Shown: positions 1-9,272, numbered from the stretch's first letter. The stretch: DNA of 64,000 bases from Litoribacillus peritrichatus (GCF_039537985.1 NZ_BAABBN010000004.1:124001-188000); one strand, 5' to 3'. Numbers and translations: made by a program. Notes: generated by a model not told the origin, from the letters alone.

Positions 1-144
1 CAGACCGTCACGGATCAGGGGCGTGTCTATTCTTTCAAATCCAAAGACAAGTTCGTAAAAACTCATGCTTTCTTCTGGCTCTAGAACTGTAATACATGGC
101 GTTAATTGAGGAATGTGCTCGGGTTTGAAGTGGCCTGATGACAT
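1..144 (-). CDS. VOC (glyoxalase/bleomycin-resistance fold) family protein, N-terminal part only
   Basis: The gene runs off the left edge of the window, so only the first 48 codons are visible. The ATG at 144-142 follows a good ribosome binding site (CAGGACAG). The reading frame is closed upstream by a stop. The peptide contains LTPCITVLEPEE followed by FYELVFGFE. This is the usual first beta strand and helix of a vicinal oxygen chelate module, where FYxxVFGF is characteristic of PhnB/glyoxalase-like proteins. Substrate and metal ligands cannot be seen because the rest is missing. An overlapping open frame in this stretch lacks any family signal. The call rests on a short motif, so confidence is moderate. 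Confidence 0.6.
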   Translation of the reverse strand, partial: MSSGHFKPEHIPQLTPCITVLEPEESMSFYELVFGFERIDTPLIRDGL

Positions 145-246
145 GAGACTGTCCTGCAGTAGGAGAGTTGGTATCCGTTAACTCTAGAACAGTCTCTGCA
201 TCTCGACAATGTAATCGCATTAACTTTGAGTATTTTTTAATCGGGG

Positions 247-567
247 TTAATCCGCGCAATTTATGCATTTAGTCGCATAGGGTAGGGCGGCTATACGCGC
301 CGGGTTAATTGTATTTCCACATTCGGAGCACAACCCGTAATCACCGGTTTCAATTCGGTTGAGCGCGTTGTTGATTAATTTAAGTTCAAACTTACCTTCG
401 GATTCAAGGGCATGGAGGACATCAAGGTTCTCTTGCTCGGTTGCTTGCTCGCTAAAATCCTGGCTGAGCGGTTCTGACCGGTTCAGGTCATGGCTGATTG
501 CATTGACCCGGCGCTCGATTTGGTCTTTCTGTTCTTCTAGCTTGAGTTTTATTTCATGAATATCCAT
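247..567 (-). CDS. DksA/TraR-type C4 zinc finger protein
   Basis: A 106-residue protein with an N-terminal coiled-coil region (about residues 1-75, rich in Glu, Gln, Leu). It ends in a four-cysteine zinc finger, CSECG followed about 17 residues later by CINC, the TraR/DksA arrangement. DksA relatives enter the RNA polymerase secondary channel and modulate initiation, often with ppGpp. This protein is shorter than DksA (about 150 residues) and longer than TraR, so it is probably one of the accessory DksA-like proteins rather than the housekeeping copy. The visible Asp-rich finger tip of DksA is not obvious, so the effect on RNA polymerase cannot be predicted. It lies alone between the VOC gene and msrA, in the opposite direction to msrA. 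Confidence 0.85.
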   Translation of the reverse strand: MDIHEIKLKLEEQKDQIERRVNAISHDLNRSEPLSQDFSEQATEQENLDVLHALESEGKFELKLINNALNRIETGDYGLCSECGNTINPARIAALPYATKCINCAD

Positions 568-793
568 AGGCTACCTCTTTGTTTCTATAAGATGCCTCCC
601 CATTAAGGCATCTGACTGCCAGGGTTTTCCTGGCTCAGCCCGTTGGACATGGGCCTAACTGGTTTTTGGCAGTGCCGATATTTCTGATAGGATCACGAAT
701 CAAGCAGATTGATTGTGCACTTTTATCAAATTCATTGTCTAATTTAAGTATATCTAAGGATTCTAATTTGTGTTCAATTTAAGGGGAGAAAAC

Positions 794-1402
794 ATGATTG
801 AGCCAGAACAGGCGTTGAAGGGGCGTTCAAAAGTCATGGACGTTTCTGGGGTGCATCGGGTCACTGGAAATTCCATGCGGATCTCTCCGGCTTCGGACAT
901 GTCGAGTATTGTGGTTGGGATGGGCTGTTTTTGGGGGGCTGAACGTTTGTTTTGGAATATCCCTGGTGTCTACTCAACCGCTGTGGGGTATGCCGGAGGG
1001 TATACGGAAAACCCCCTGTACGAAGAGGTTTGTTCTGGAATGACAGGCCATACCGAAGTTGTTTTGGTGATTTACGATGCGAGCAAAGTAAGTCTTGAAA
1101 CTCTCTTAACGTGCTTTTTCGAGAATCACGATCCGACGCAAGGTATGCGGCAAGGTAATGATATGGGAACACAATACCGGTCCGCAATTTACACCTCAAA
1201 CGAGCTTGATAAACAACTGGCTGTTTCGATGAAAGAACAATTTGAACTGGCGTTATCCAGGCGAGGTTTTGGGTCGATCACTACTGAAATAGACCTTCTG
1301 AATCATTTTTATTACGCAGAGGAGTATCATCAACAGTATTTAGCGAAGAACCCAAACGGTTATTGTGGGTTGGCCGGAACCGGTGTGTGTTTCAGTCAAT
1401 AA
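794..1402 (+). CDS. msrA: Peptide-methionine (S)-S-oxide reductase MsrA
   Basis: MsrA reduces the S epimer of methionine sulfoxide in proteins, a repair reaction after oxidative damage in the cytoplasm. The catalytic GCFWG motif lies near residue 44, followed by the family motifs GYAGG, TGHTEVV and the HDPTQ-NDxGTQYRS block. The C terminus carries NPNGYCGLAGTGVCFSQ with the resolving cysteines. Length (202 residues) and the N-terminal extension with QALKGR match the E. coli type. The ATG at 794 is chosen because an excellent site, AAGGGGAG, sits five bases upstream. An in-frame GTG at 770 with AAGGA nine bases upstream would add eight residues and is the alternative. No MsrB is fused or adjacent. 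Confidence 0.95.
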   Translation: MIEPEQALKGRSKVMDVSGVHRVTGNSMRISPASDMSSIVVGMGCFWGAERLFWNIPGVYSTAVGYAGGYTENPLYEEVCSGMTGHTEVVLVIYDASKVSLETLLTCFFENHDPTQGMRQGNDMGTQYRSAIYTSNELDKQLAVSMKEQFELALSRRGFGSITTEIDLLNHFYYAEEYHQQYLAKNPNGYCGLAGTGVCFSQ

Positions 1403-1493
1403 AGTTCTTGATGGCATGATGTACATCATCGCGTCATTCTGCAGGTTTTGTAATCTCAATCTATACTTTGATGATTCAATAGGAGTTTTTTAA

Positions 1494-1751
1494 ATGCCAA
1501 AACAAACCCTGAGACAAGCCATTGACGAGTTAAGAGACAACCTTGATGGTGTGGAGCTTAAGAACCCTGAGAAGGTGAATGACCTGTTAGACCGCATTGA
1601 TCACCAATTGGTGTATCAGGATGTTTCCGATTGGGATGAAGATATTATTTCAGAAGTTGAAATGAGTGTGATTGAGTTTGAAGATCAGCACCCTATGGTG
1701 GCCGGTGCTTTGAAAAGCATCATGAATGCCTTACATTCTATTGGTGTATAG
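1494..1751 (+). CDS. DUF4404 family protein
   Basis: An 85-residue acidic protein, start ATG preceded by AGGAG. The sequence, with LRQAIDELRDNL near the start and HPMVAGALKSIMNALHSIGV at the end, matches the DUF4404 family of small gammaproteobacterial cytoplasmic proteins. There is no signal peptide, membrane segment or cysteine. Function is unknown. It follows msrA by about 90 bases in the same direction and is followed by a strong hairpin, so it may be the last gene of a short transcription unit. Confidence 0.85.
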   Translation: MPKQTLRQAIDELRDNLDGVELKNPEKVNDLLDRIDHQLVYQDVSDWDEDIISEVEMSVIEFEDQHPMVAGALKSIMNALHSIGV

Positions 1752-1760
1752 AATTGGGGT

Positions 1761-1815
1761 TATAAGCAGGCGATTTGTCGCCTGTTTATAACCTGTGGCC
1801 TGAAGAGCTTCAGGC
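1761..1815. terminator. Two hairpins between convergent genes
   Basis: The first hairpin (1761-1790) pairs CAGGCGA with TCGCCTG around a TTTG loop, extended by A/T pairs on both sides so that each strand ends in a U-rich arm. The second (1798-1815) pairs GCCTGAA with TTCAGGC. They lie between the DUF4404 gene (+) and the cytochrome c gene (-) and probably end transcription in both directions. Confidence 0.6.
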
Positions 1816-1820
1816 TAACA

Positions 1821-2117
1821 TTATTTTAGTGACGCGTAATAAGCTGCTAGATTTTTGATGTCGTCGTCGCTAAGAGGTTTTGCCATTGATCCCATCACAG
1901 GGTCTTTGCGTCGGCCATCTTTAAACGCTTTTAATTGCTTAATCAGATAACCTTTTTTTTGTCCTGCCAGATTTGGATACATGTCCATTGCAGCAATGCC
2001 TGCCGCGCCATGGCAGGCAGCGCATGTGCCTGATTTTGCTTTACCTGCAGCGATATCGCCTGCTTGGACGGATGTTGAAAGTGCAGCTATGGCTACCAGG
2101 CTCAAAAACTTTTTCAT
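1821..2117 (-). CDS. Small periplasmic class I cytochrome c
   Basis: A 98-residue protein with a cleavable signal peptide (KKFLSLVAIAALSTSVQA, cleavage after QAG likely). It has one heme-binding CAACH motif near residue 35 and a distal methionine in the MGSMAKPLSDDDI segment, the usual axial ligand region. It resembles one half of the diheme cytochrome c4, or a single-domain c5/c553-type electron carrier to a terminal oxidase. The ATG at 2117 has GGAG seven bases upstream. An ATG four codons earlier lies on top of that site and is less likely. The gene is single, not inside the cta operon, but could feed electrons to that oxidase (inference). Confidence 0.85.
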   Translation of the reverse strand: MKKFLSLVAIAALSTSVQAGDIAAGKAKSGTCAACHGAAGIAAMDMYPNLAGQKKGYLIKQLKAFKDGRRKDPVMGSMAKPLSDDDIKNLAAYYASLK

Positions 2118-2202
2118 CGGCTTCTCCATTTATAATAATTGAGCAGACTTTCACTGCTCATGCTAAGTCGTATTATTAAAGAGAAAACAAAAAATAGTTT
2201 TG

Positions 2203-5157
2203 CTACAGGTCAATGGTTTCATTAATCAGGCTATCGAGCGGCAGGGGTTTCGCGATGCCGTAGCCTTGGCTGAATTCCACTCCGATGTCATTGATGATTT
2301 CCAGAATGGTGTCGTTTTCAACGAATTCAGCGACGGTGCTCATGCCCAGTGCTTTGGCGACGTCGTTAATTGATTTAACCATGGTTTTATCAATATGGCT
2401 GTTTGCGATGTCGCGGATAAAACAACCATCAATTTTAAGAACGTTAAACGGTAAGTTTTTAAGGTAGCCATAAGAAGCGAAGCCGGAACCAAAGTCGTCC
2501 AGTGCCAGATTGAAACCTTCATCCCGAATGCGGCGAAGTAAGGGTAAGGATTTGTCCATGTTAATGATGGCACTGCTTTCCGTTACCTCGAAACAAATTT
2601 TCTCGGGAGGAATGTTGTTTTCATGAAAACAGTTGATGATGAAGTTAATGGCGCTGACGTCATTGAGCGACGCTGCGCTTAAATTAATGGACGCCCGGTT
2701 AAGCTCTTTTAAATGTTCCGGGTGTTTAATAAGCCATTGGCAGTAGTTTTCAACTACCCATTGGTCGATGGCCGGCATTAAGTTATAGCGTTCGGCGGCA
2801 GGCAAAAACAACCCTGGCGGAATAATTTCATTGGCACGATTGGTCATTCGCACCAGTATTTCGTAATAACCTGAATAAGCCCCTGTTTTGGTGGGGACGA
2901 TCAGTTGTTGATGCAGGACGAATCGGCCGTTTTCCAAGGCCTGGTTGATTTCAGACACCCGGTGCATTTCGGACTTTAAGGCCTGGGCTTCGCCTCGTTC
3001 ATGATCATAAATATGAATGCTGTTGCGGCCCTGGTCTTTTGCAGCAAAACAGGCGGTGTCTGCCAGGCTGTGAACGTATTCAACGGAGCTGCAATCGTCG
3101 TTGATTGAAATAATCCCTATGCTGGCCCCCAGAGAAAACATAAGGTCGCCCCATGGAAACTGGAAGTTGCTGATGGTTTGTCGCATGTGTTCGGCAAACT
3201 GGTAGCTGCTCTCTTCGTTATACCCAGACAAGATGATTGCAAACTCGTCTCCACCTAATCGTGTTAGGCATGACCCCAGCGGAATGAGGTCGCTCATGGT
3301 GGCAGTCAGCTCTTTCAATAACTTATCACCAGCGGTATGACCGCAAGTATCGTTTACGACTTTGAACTGATCCAGATCGATGTAAATTACGGACGAGTCG
3401 ACGTTTTTGTTTTGATAGTTCTTAATTGCTTCAGACAACGAACTCATGAACTTTCGTCGGTTGTAGAGACCTGTCAGTGGGTCGTGATCCGCCAGGTACT
3501 CAAGTTTCAGCTGGCTTTCTTTGCTGTGGGTGATGTCCAGTAGTGCACCCGAGAATACTTCAGAACCGTTTGCGTTAAATTGATCCGTGCGTAAGTAGAC
3601 GGCGGCCCAGAAATTACTGCCGTCTGTTCTTTTACCCTGAACCTCATAGCTTCTGACTTCACCTTCTTCACGAATTTGCTTCATGATGTTTTTCAGATCG
3701 TGGTCTGAAAATAATTTATCGGACTTTACAGAAGATTTAAGTTCATCAATGTCTGCGTAGCCGAGCATGTTACACAATGCTGGGTTTGCTTCAATGAGCT
3801 CGCCTTGGGTCGTGATGGTGAAAATACCTTCCAGCGAGTTTTGAAATAAGTTGTAGAATTTTTCCATCAACTTTAACGAGGTGGTTTGGGCCCTTTCTTG
3901 CTCCAGTTTAGCACTGTTGATCCGGTTCGCTAATGAAAAAGACAATAAGAACAAACCTGTTAGCGAGGTGTAGACCAGAAGGTATTCGGTAGAATCGTTA
4001 CGGGGAAGAATGCTTAAACGATTGAGGATCATAATGGCCCCGCCAAAAAGGAATAACCCCCATGAAATGGTAAATAACCGGACGCCGGGTACTTTTTTTA
4101 TCCACAGATGAATGCTGAGAATATTGATCAGAACAATGGAAACAGATGTGATAGCAAACGCTGCACCTATGCGTGTGGAGTGGTTCAGGATGAATGCAGA
4201 TAAAATGATCCACACACCCAGCAAGGCAATGGTATTACAAATATAGTAGTAGGGTTTTAAGGTGTATTTTAATCGCAGCGCGACAATCGGTAACAGTGCG
4301 CCAGAGATGGTCATGATTCCTAAGCAAACGGTCATCCATCGTTCATTCCAGGTTTTTAAGTCCAGGCCCAAGTATTGGATGGATACTCCAGAGGAAATCG
4401 AAACCAACGCCGAGGTGCTGATGGCGAGTAAGGCGAACAGTAAGTAGGTTTTTTCATTTACGGATAAAAACAAGAAAATATTATAAATGCCCAGTGCGGT
4501 TAAAATCCCAATGAACGCAAATAGCAGCGATTGACTCATCAGTCGGTTTTCATAAAAGGCAACTTCGTCCCAGACGGTGATCGGCGCCTGAATAAAGCCG
4601 TCATTCTGTAGACGCATGTAGACGGTCACTTCCTGACTTGGGCCTAAGTGGATCGGAAAGGCAAATGCCGAATCGCCGATGGGTCTGGTTGAGTAGGAAT
4701 AAATGCTGCCTGTACGGTAGTGGTCTGAATAATCGGTACTGTTACCATAGCTGTAAAAAACTTCGACATAATCCAGTAAGGCGTAATCAAGATGAAGTAT
4801 TTTCTTTGTTCTTTGGTGGTCCTGATTTTCCAGTTTTATTCGTAACCAAATATCACCAGTCACCAGAGAAAAGCTTGGCACACTCTGGTTGCTGGATTGC
4901 CACAATTCAGATGGCAGGTTGATCATGTCGTGAATGTCTTTTTGTTGTTGAGGCGCTAAATAATAATCAACGTATTTGCCAATGCTGTCGCCTTTATTTT
5001 GGTGGTTCAACGGAAAGCGATCGAATTCACTGTTGGCGATACTGGCGGTGCTTATTAGTGTGAAAGCCATAACGCAAACTAATTGCAGAATGTAGGTAGG
5101 AAGCAGGGCTGTTATTTTTAGAATTTGCAGGGAGGTTAAATACATTGGGCCAATCAA
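2203..5157 (-). CDS. 7TM-DISM sensor protein with PAS, GGDEF and EAL domains
   Basis: A 984-residue inner-membrane c-di-GMP protein. In order: hydrophobic signal/anchor; periplasmic 7TMR-DISMED2-like beta domain (about 50-190, with WLRIKLENQ and LDYALLDYVEVFY); seven transmembrane helices (about 205-410); PAS (about 430-545); GGDEF domain (about 550-715, motif RLGGDEF near 633); and EAL domain (about 730-980). No RxxD inhibitory site precedes the GGDEF. The EAL signature reads EIL rather than EAL. The other phosphodiesterase residues are present: NLSAAS, EVTES, DDFGSG, LKID, VAEFVE and QGYG. It is therefore likely to hydrolyse c-di-GMP, with the GGDEF active or GTP-sensing. DISMED2 domains often bind carbohydrates or other small ligands. 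It is divergent from the adenylate cyclase gene across a gap of about 130 bases. Confidence 0.9.
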   Translation of the reverse strand: MIGPMYLTSLQILKITALLPTYILQLVCVMAFTLISTASIANSEFDRFPLNHQNKGDSIGKYVDYYLAPQQQKDIHDMINLPSELWQSSNQSVPSFSLVTGDIWLRIKLENQDHQRTKKILHLDYALLDYVEVFYSYGNSTDYSDHYRTGSIYSYSTRPIGDSAFAFPIHLGPSQEVTVYMRLQNDGFIQAPITVWDEVAFYENRLMSQSLLFAFIGILTALGIYNIFLFLSVNEKTYLLFALLAISTSALVSISSGVSIQYLGLDLKTWNERWMTVCLGIMTISGALLPIVALRLKYTLKPYYYICNTIALLGVWIILSAFILNHSTRIGAAFAITSVSIVLINILSIHLWIKKVPGVRLFTISWGLFLFGGAIMILNRLSILPRNDSTEYLLVYTSLTGLFLLSFSLANRINSAKLEQERAQTTSLKLMEKFYNLFQNSLEGIFTITTQGELIEANPALCNMLGYADIDELKSSVKSDKLFSDHDLKNIMKQIREEGEVRSYEVQGKRTDGSNFWAAVYLRTDQFNANGSEVFSGALLDITHSKESQLKLEYLADHDPLTGLYNRRKFMSSLSEAIKNYQNKNVDSSVIYIDLDQFKVVNDTCGHTAGDKLLKELTATMSDLIPLGSCLTRLGGDEFAIILSGYNEESSYQFAEHMRQTISNFQFPWGDLMFSLGASIGIISINDDCSSVEYVHSLADTACFAAKDQGRNSIHIYDHERGEAQALKSEMHRVSEINQALENGRFVLHQQLIVPTKTGAYSGYYEILVRMTNRANEIIPPGLFLPAAERYNLMPAIDQWVVENYCQWLIKHPEHLKELNRASINLSAASLNDVSAINFIINCFHENNIPPEKICFEVTESSAIINMDKSLPLLRRIRDEGFNLALDDFGSGFASYGYLKNLPFNVLKIDGCFIRDIANSHIDKTMVKSINDVAKALGMSTVAEFVENDTILEIINDIGVEFSQGYGIAKPLPLDSLINETIDL

Positions 5158-5286
5158 AGTGAAAGATATCGTAAGTGAAATATGGACTATAAATCTAAAA
5201 ATCCAGTGCTAGACTGAGGTTAACCCATAACTAACCTTCAGGGTAGTCTAAATTCACGGATGTGCATGTTTTAAATAGGATTTTTT

Positions 5287-7386
5287 GTGATTTTTGCCCA
5301 TTTTAAATCATTTTTTCCATACCGGATTGGCTGTTTTGTTGTTATCTCCGTGTTTTCGATATTGGCCTATGAACTGCAATTTCCTTTGTTGGAAAGAGTG
5401 GCTGGCGGTTTTGATGATATAAAGACGGTCATGCGGCAATCCATGGGTGCTGCGCCGGAACCGCATCCGAACTTGGTGGTGGTGACAATCGATGAGCCGA
5501 GCATCAATGAGTTTGGTCGATGGCCGTGGGACAGAAAAAAAATGGCGGCGTTATTCCAGTCGCTGAAACCTGCCGCCGTCGTTGTGATGGATATTGTCTT
5601 TTCCGAACCCTCCAATCCTGATTCGGATCAAGCCATGGTTGACCAGATTGAAGCGAATCAGAATGTTATTTTAGGGTATTTCTTACGCAATGAAGCAACC
5701 GAGCATACCGATGAGGAAGCGCTCGATTTTTTAGAAGAGTGTTCTTATTTTGATTACGAGCTCAAAGCCGATAAAGTGAAGGTTCGGGAATTTCCCTATT
5801 CCGAGCTGAATATACCGGACGTTGCAGACGCAGCTTTAACTTGCGGTTTTTTCACTACGGAACCCGACCCCGATGGTTTATTCCGACATTATTCCATAGC
5901 CTATATCCATGAAGGATTTTTGCTGCCACCGATAGGCATTCAAGCCGTCCGACAGTACTTAAACCAAGAAGCTAAGTTGGTTTTGGATGAAAAAGGCATT
6001 CAACGTTTTTCTTTGGGCGACTCACTTTTAGAGTCTCAGAATTTTCTCAGAATTAATTTTACCAAGTCCGTGAACAGTTGGTCTGCAAAAGACGTTTTGA
6101 GTGGCAGTATTTCCGCAAAAGACATCAAAGATAAAATCGTTATTGTTGGGGTGACGGAAGTGGGAGTGTTTGATATGCGTCCAACTCCGATTGATGCAGT
6201 GACACCGGGAGTGTTTCTTCACTACATGGCTGCCAGTAATTTACTGAATAATAACCTGATTGAAGAATGGCCTGCGCTGGATGTGTTCAGTATTTTGTTT
6301 GGTTTATTGTTGGTGTTAGTCATTAGTTGGATGAAACAGCCCAACTATAGAATGACCTCGTATTTCTTTGTTATACCTCTGTTTATTGTGATTTCTTGGC
6401 TGCTTTATTTTCAGGGGAATATTTGGCTTAGGGAGTTCTATACGGTCATGCCGATGGTGATTTTAGCTATTGCCATTGAGTTGATGTCCGCAATCCATGC
6501 TGATCGGCAAAGCCGTCAAATTAAAGATGCCTTTTCTTCGTATGTGTCATCCGAACTGGTGGGTGAAATCATTAAAAATCCGGAAAGCCTTAAGTTGGGG
6601 GGGGATGAAAAGGAAATTTCGGTGTTGTTTTCTGATTTAAGAAACTTCACTTCCATGTCTGAAAAGCTGACGCCAATAGACCTTGTTTCTTTGCTGAATC
6701 AGATTTTTGACCCCATGACTGAAGCCATACTGAAAGAAAAAGGCATGCTCGATAAATACATCGGTGATGCCATTATGGCGATTTTTAATGCGCCCATAGA
6801 ACTGGAGCAACACGCAGACAGAGCCGTTCAGGCGGCACTGGCTATGGTTACGATCAAAAATCAAAAGAACATTTCGCTCCGGGAGCAAGGGCTGCCAACC
6901 ATTGAGATTGGTATAGGGGTAAATACCGGGCCTGCGGTGGTAGGGAACATGGGGTCTAAGCTCAGATTCAGTTACACCGCAATCGGTGATGCAGTGAACT
7001 TGTCCTCTCGTTTAGAAGGCATGAACAAGCCTTATGGGACGAGAATTTTAATCAGTGAAAACACGAAAAACGCTTTAAGCCAACCTTATCAGGGCTTCTT
7101 ATTACGGATGATGGATCGAATCCGTGTGGCCGGTAAAAACGAACCTGTCATTATTTTTGAAGTGATGATCGATAATGACAACAATAAAGCTTTGGCAGCT
7201 CAATTTGAACGGGCTTTAACTCAGTATTTTAACAGCCAATTTTTACTGGCTCTGGAGTTATTTTCTGAGTTGGCGCATGCCTATGAGGATCAGGCTTCGA
7301 ACTACTTTATTGCCCGATGTGAACAGTGTTTGGCTGAGCCCCCCCCGGAGGACTGGGGTGGGGTGACCAGTTTTAAGAAAGGATAG
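5287..7386 (+). CDS. CHASE2-domain class III adenylate cyclase
   Basis: A 699-residue membrane protein. An N-terminal helix leads to an extracytoplasmic CHASE2 sensor (about 35-330), three closely spaced transmembrane helices (about 335-405), then a class III nucleotide cyclase domain (about 435-620). Metal-binding aspartates lie in LFSDLRNFT (near 445) and YIGDAIMA (near 490). The lysine in DKYIGD and aspartate in TAIGDAVN are the adenine-selecting residues, so cAMP rather than cGMP is the expected product. A cytoplasmic tail of about 80 residues follows. Translation probably starts at a GTG with TAGGA six bases upstream. The next gene, convergent, encodes a FecR-domain protein; CHASE2 cyclases and FecR proteins are often neighbours in other genomes, suggesting a shared envelope signal. 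Confidence 0.92.
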   Translation: MIFAHFKSFFPYRIGCFVVISVFSILAYELQFPLLERVAGGFDDIKTVMRQSMGAAPEPHPNLVVVTIDEPSINEFGRWPWDRKKMAALFQSLKPAAVVVMDIVFSEPSNPDSDQAMVDQIEANQNVILGYFLRNEATEHTDEEALDFLEECSYFDYELKADKVKVREFPYSELNIPDVADAALTCGFFTTEPDPDGLFRHYSIAYIHEGFLLPPIGIQAVRQYLNQEAKLVLDEKGIQRFSLGDSLLESQNFLRINFTKSVNSWSAKDVLSGSISAKDIKDKIVIVGVTEVGVFDMRPTPIDAVTPGVFLHYMAASNLLNNNLIEEWPALDVFSILFGLLLVLVISWMKQPNYRMTSYFFVIPLFIVISWLLYFQGNIWLREFYTVMPMVILAIAIELMSAIHADRQSRQIKDAFSSYVSSELVGEIIKNPESLKLGGDEKEISVLFSDLRNFTSMSEKLTPIDLVSLLNQIFDPMTEAILKEKGMLDKYIGDAIMAIFNAPIELEQHADRAVQAALAMVTIKNQKNISLREQGLPTIEIGIGVNTGPAVVGNMGSKLRFSYTAIGDAVNLSSRLEGMNKPYGTRILISENTKNALSQPYQGFLLRMMDRIRVAGKNEPVIIFEVMIDNDNNKALAAQFERALTQYFNSQFLLALELFSELAHAYEDQASNYFIARCEQCLAEPPPEDWGGVTSFKKG

Positions 7387-7400
7387 CTTTTGCGGTGGGC

Positions 7401-7456
7401 TTAATTGCTCAGGATTAATCGTTCAGGGTTAATCGCTCAAATTTAAGCGCTTACGC
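7401..7456. repeat. 14-base tandem repeat over the fecR-like stop codon
   Basis: Units of 14 bases run at 7401-7414, 7415-7428 and 7429-7442, each beginning TTAAT and containing G[CT]TCA. A fourth, poorer unit occupies 7443-7456. The third unit contains the stop codon of the FecR-domain gene on the minus strand, so the last codons and stop are effectively repeated downstream. Confidence 0.7.
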
Positions 7457-8292
7457 GTTAATTCCGCCTGCTTATCGAGTGCTTCAAATAAGGCGTTATA
7501 ATCGTCGGGCATGGGGTACGAAGTCAGTTCATCGCCTGAAATAGACACCGCTGTTCCTGCTTCCATATCAAACGATTTTAAATACTCAACAAATTCGCGT
7601 TTCATGTCGGCAATCCCTTGGCGCATTTTCTGTTTCTCTTCTTCGAACTGGCTCATCATTTGTTTGCTGTATTCATCGAAACTGTCTGAGGTCACGGCTT
7701 TATAGTGTTTAAATGAACCCTCAACCGGGTTCACTTCTACACGGCCTTTGTTGAGGTAGACATCCACCTGATCATTTTCATCCTTAACCAGAAATTGAGT
7801 GCCTTTTACGCCAATAACGGCGGTTTTAGTGGAGACTCTTAGCCCTTTTGAATTGCCTCGTTTTCGGATATCAAACAGGACGGTGCCTTCTTCCAGGCTC
7901 AAAGACTGAAGCCCTTTCAGATGGATGGAAGATTTTTCCTGAAGCAGTACCGTTGATCCATCAATCAGCTGAATGACGGCATTTGAGTTTCTTTTGGTTC
8001 TCAGTACGTCCTGAGCCTTCAGGGCATCACCAACGGATGCACTGGCACCTCGTGCTTCACCTTGCTTGTTGAGAATTGCCTTACCTGATAGCTCCCTGAT
8101 TTCACCTACGACCAGGTTTTCTGCAATGACAATCGGGTTGGGTTTGTTTTCGGAGGTTCCAAACGCTTTTTGTGGTGAAGCAGATGCACCGGCGGCATCG
8201 GTTTTTTCCAGAGTTGACGGGACACTTGAGCTTGCAAATACAGCTAAAGAGCATAAACAAAGCACTACTAGGGTCAGTAGTTTTTTCAGCAT
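7429..8292 (-). CDS. Periplasmic FecR-domain protein
   Basis: A 287-residue exported protein. A signal peptide (KKLLTLVVLCLCSLAVFA) is followed by a low-complexity linker and a FecR domain at about residues 60-195. The domain contains GDALKAQDVLRT, the GSTVLLQEKSSI strand and the diagnostic KTAVIGVKGTQFLV. The C-terminal part is helical and charged (EEEKQKMRQGIADMKREF), likely coiled coil. Unlike the sigma regulator FecR it has no cytoplasmic segment and no neighbouring sigma factor or TonB receptor. It belongs to the group of soluble FecR-domain proteins often found beside CHASE2 cyclase genes. Here it is convergent with that cyclase, so co-regulation would need separate promoters. Function is inferred only. 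Confidence 0.85.
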   Translation of the reverse strand: MLKKLLTLVVLCLCSLAVFASSSVPSTLEKTDAAGASASPQKAFGTSENKPNPIVIAENLVVGEIRELSGKAILNKQGEARGASASVGDALKAQDVLRTKRNSNAVIQLIDGSTVLLQEKSSIHLKGLQSLSLEEGTVLFDIRKRGNSKGLRVSTKTAVIGVKGTQFLVKDENDQVDVYLNKGRVEVNPVEGSFKHYKAVTSDSFDEYSKQMMSQFEEEKQKMRQGIADMKREFVEYLKSFDMEAGTAVSISGDELTSYPMPDDYNALFEALDKQAELTRKRLNLSD

Positions 8293-8339
8293 GGCAGTCT
8301 TCCTGACAGGTCAAAAAGTGGATAAATATACTGTTAACT

Positions 8340-9272
8340 TTAGACCAGTCCGATCCAGTGTCTAACCATATGATCGGCTAAAATTGCGCCAAATAATCCT
8401 AAAAGATACACAATGGAATATTTAAACAATTTTCGGGCTAAGGCATCGGTGCCTTCAATGAACAGTTGCCAGGCTAATTTAATGAATTTGAGGTTGAGGT
8501 AACTGACGAAAAGTAAGTAGACCCAGGATGAAAATTGAGTGATCCATGGCAAGGCTGTAACCAGTACCAACAAAATCGAATACAGCAGTATGTGCAGACG
8601 GGTAAATTTTTGCCCGTGTGTGACAGGCAGCATTGGCACCTGGGCTTTTTTGTAATCATCCACGCGGTAGAGGGCCAGCGCCCAGAAGTGAGGCGGGGTC
8701 CAGGTAAAGATGATCAGTACTAATAATAGTGCGTGGGCATTAATGGTTGGGCTGATGGCTGTCCAGCCAAGTAGGGGCGGGAGGGCACCGGCGATGCCTC
8801 CAATGGTGATATTCTGAGGTGTGATGGGTTTTAAAATTAATGTATACATCACGGCATAACCTAAAGTGGCCGCCAGCGTTAAGAGCAAGCAGAGTGTGTT
8901 TACATTCAGAAGCAGAAGCACCCCGGTGGATAATAAACCGGCTGCAAACAAGAGCGCTTTGACCACCGGGAGGTTTCCGGCCGCTACAGGGCGTTTACGG
9001 GTTCGGCGCATTTTCTGGTCTCGCCAACGATCAACCACATGGTTAATGACGGCGGACGAAGATGCACAGAAAGCAATACCGGTTAATGCAATGATCATGG
9101 TTCCCATCTGATTTAAGGTTGGGATGGACTCTAAGGCCAAACCCATTCCTACCATCGAGGTAATTAACATTACGGCGACAACCTTAGGTTTACATAACTC
9201 TAAATAATAATTAAAGATTGTCCTGTAAGAGGAATGGCTACCTGTTTGATTAATTGTGGTAGATAAGGCCAT
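8340..9272 (-). CDS. ctaB: Protoheme IX farnesyltransferase (heme O synthase)
   Basis: This polytopic inner-membrane enzyme adds a farnesyl group to heme b to make heme o, the first step toward heme a for the oxidase encoded upstream. About nine hydrophobic helices are visible. The first allylic-diphosphate region reads NHVVDRWRDQKMRRTRKRP near residues 75-95, a variant of the usual NDxxDxxxD...M.RT..RP. A second motif region lies near YRVDDYKKAQVPMLP. The ATG at 9272 has AAGGAG upstream; an in-frame GTG at 9296 is less likely. The start overlaps the end of ctaA by 23 bases, showing translational coupling in the oxidase operon. It is the last gene of that operon. Confidence 0.95.
   Translation of the reverse strand: MALSTTINQTGSHSSYRTIFNYYLELCKPKVVAVMLITSMVGMGLALESIPTLNQMGTMIIALTGIAFCASSSAVINHVVDRWRDQKMRRTRKRPVAAGNLPVVKALLFAAGLLSTGVLLLLNVNTLCLLLTLAATLGYAVMYTLILKPITPQNITIGGIAGALPPLLGWTAISPTINAHALLLVLIIFTWTPPHFWALALYRVDDYKKAQVPMLPVTHGQKFTRLHILLYSILLVLVTALPWITQFSSWVYLLFVSYLNLKFIKLAWQLFIEGTDALARKLFKYSIVYLLGLFGAILADHMVRHWIGLV

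Noticed and set aside
35..268. A 77-codon minus-strand open frame
   Set aside because: It overlaps the VOC-family frame, which has a far better motif and ribosome binding site; the peptide has no family features.
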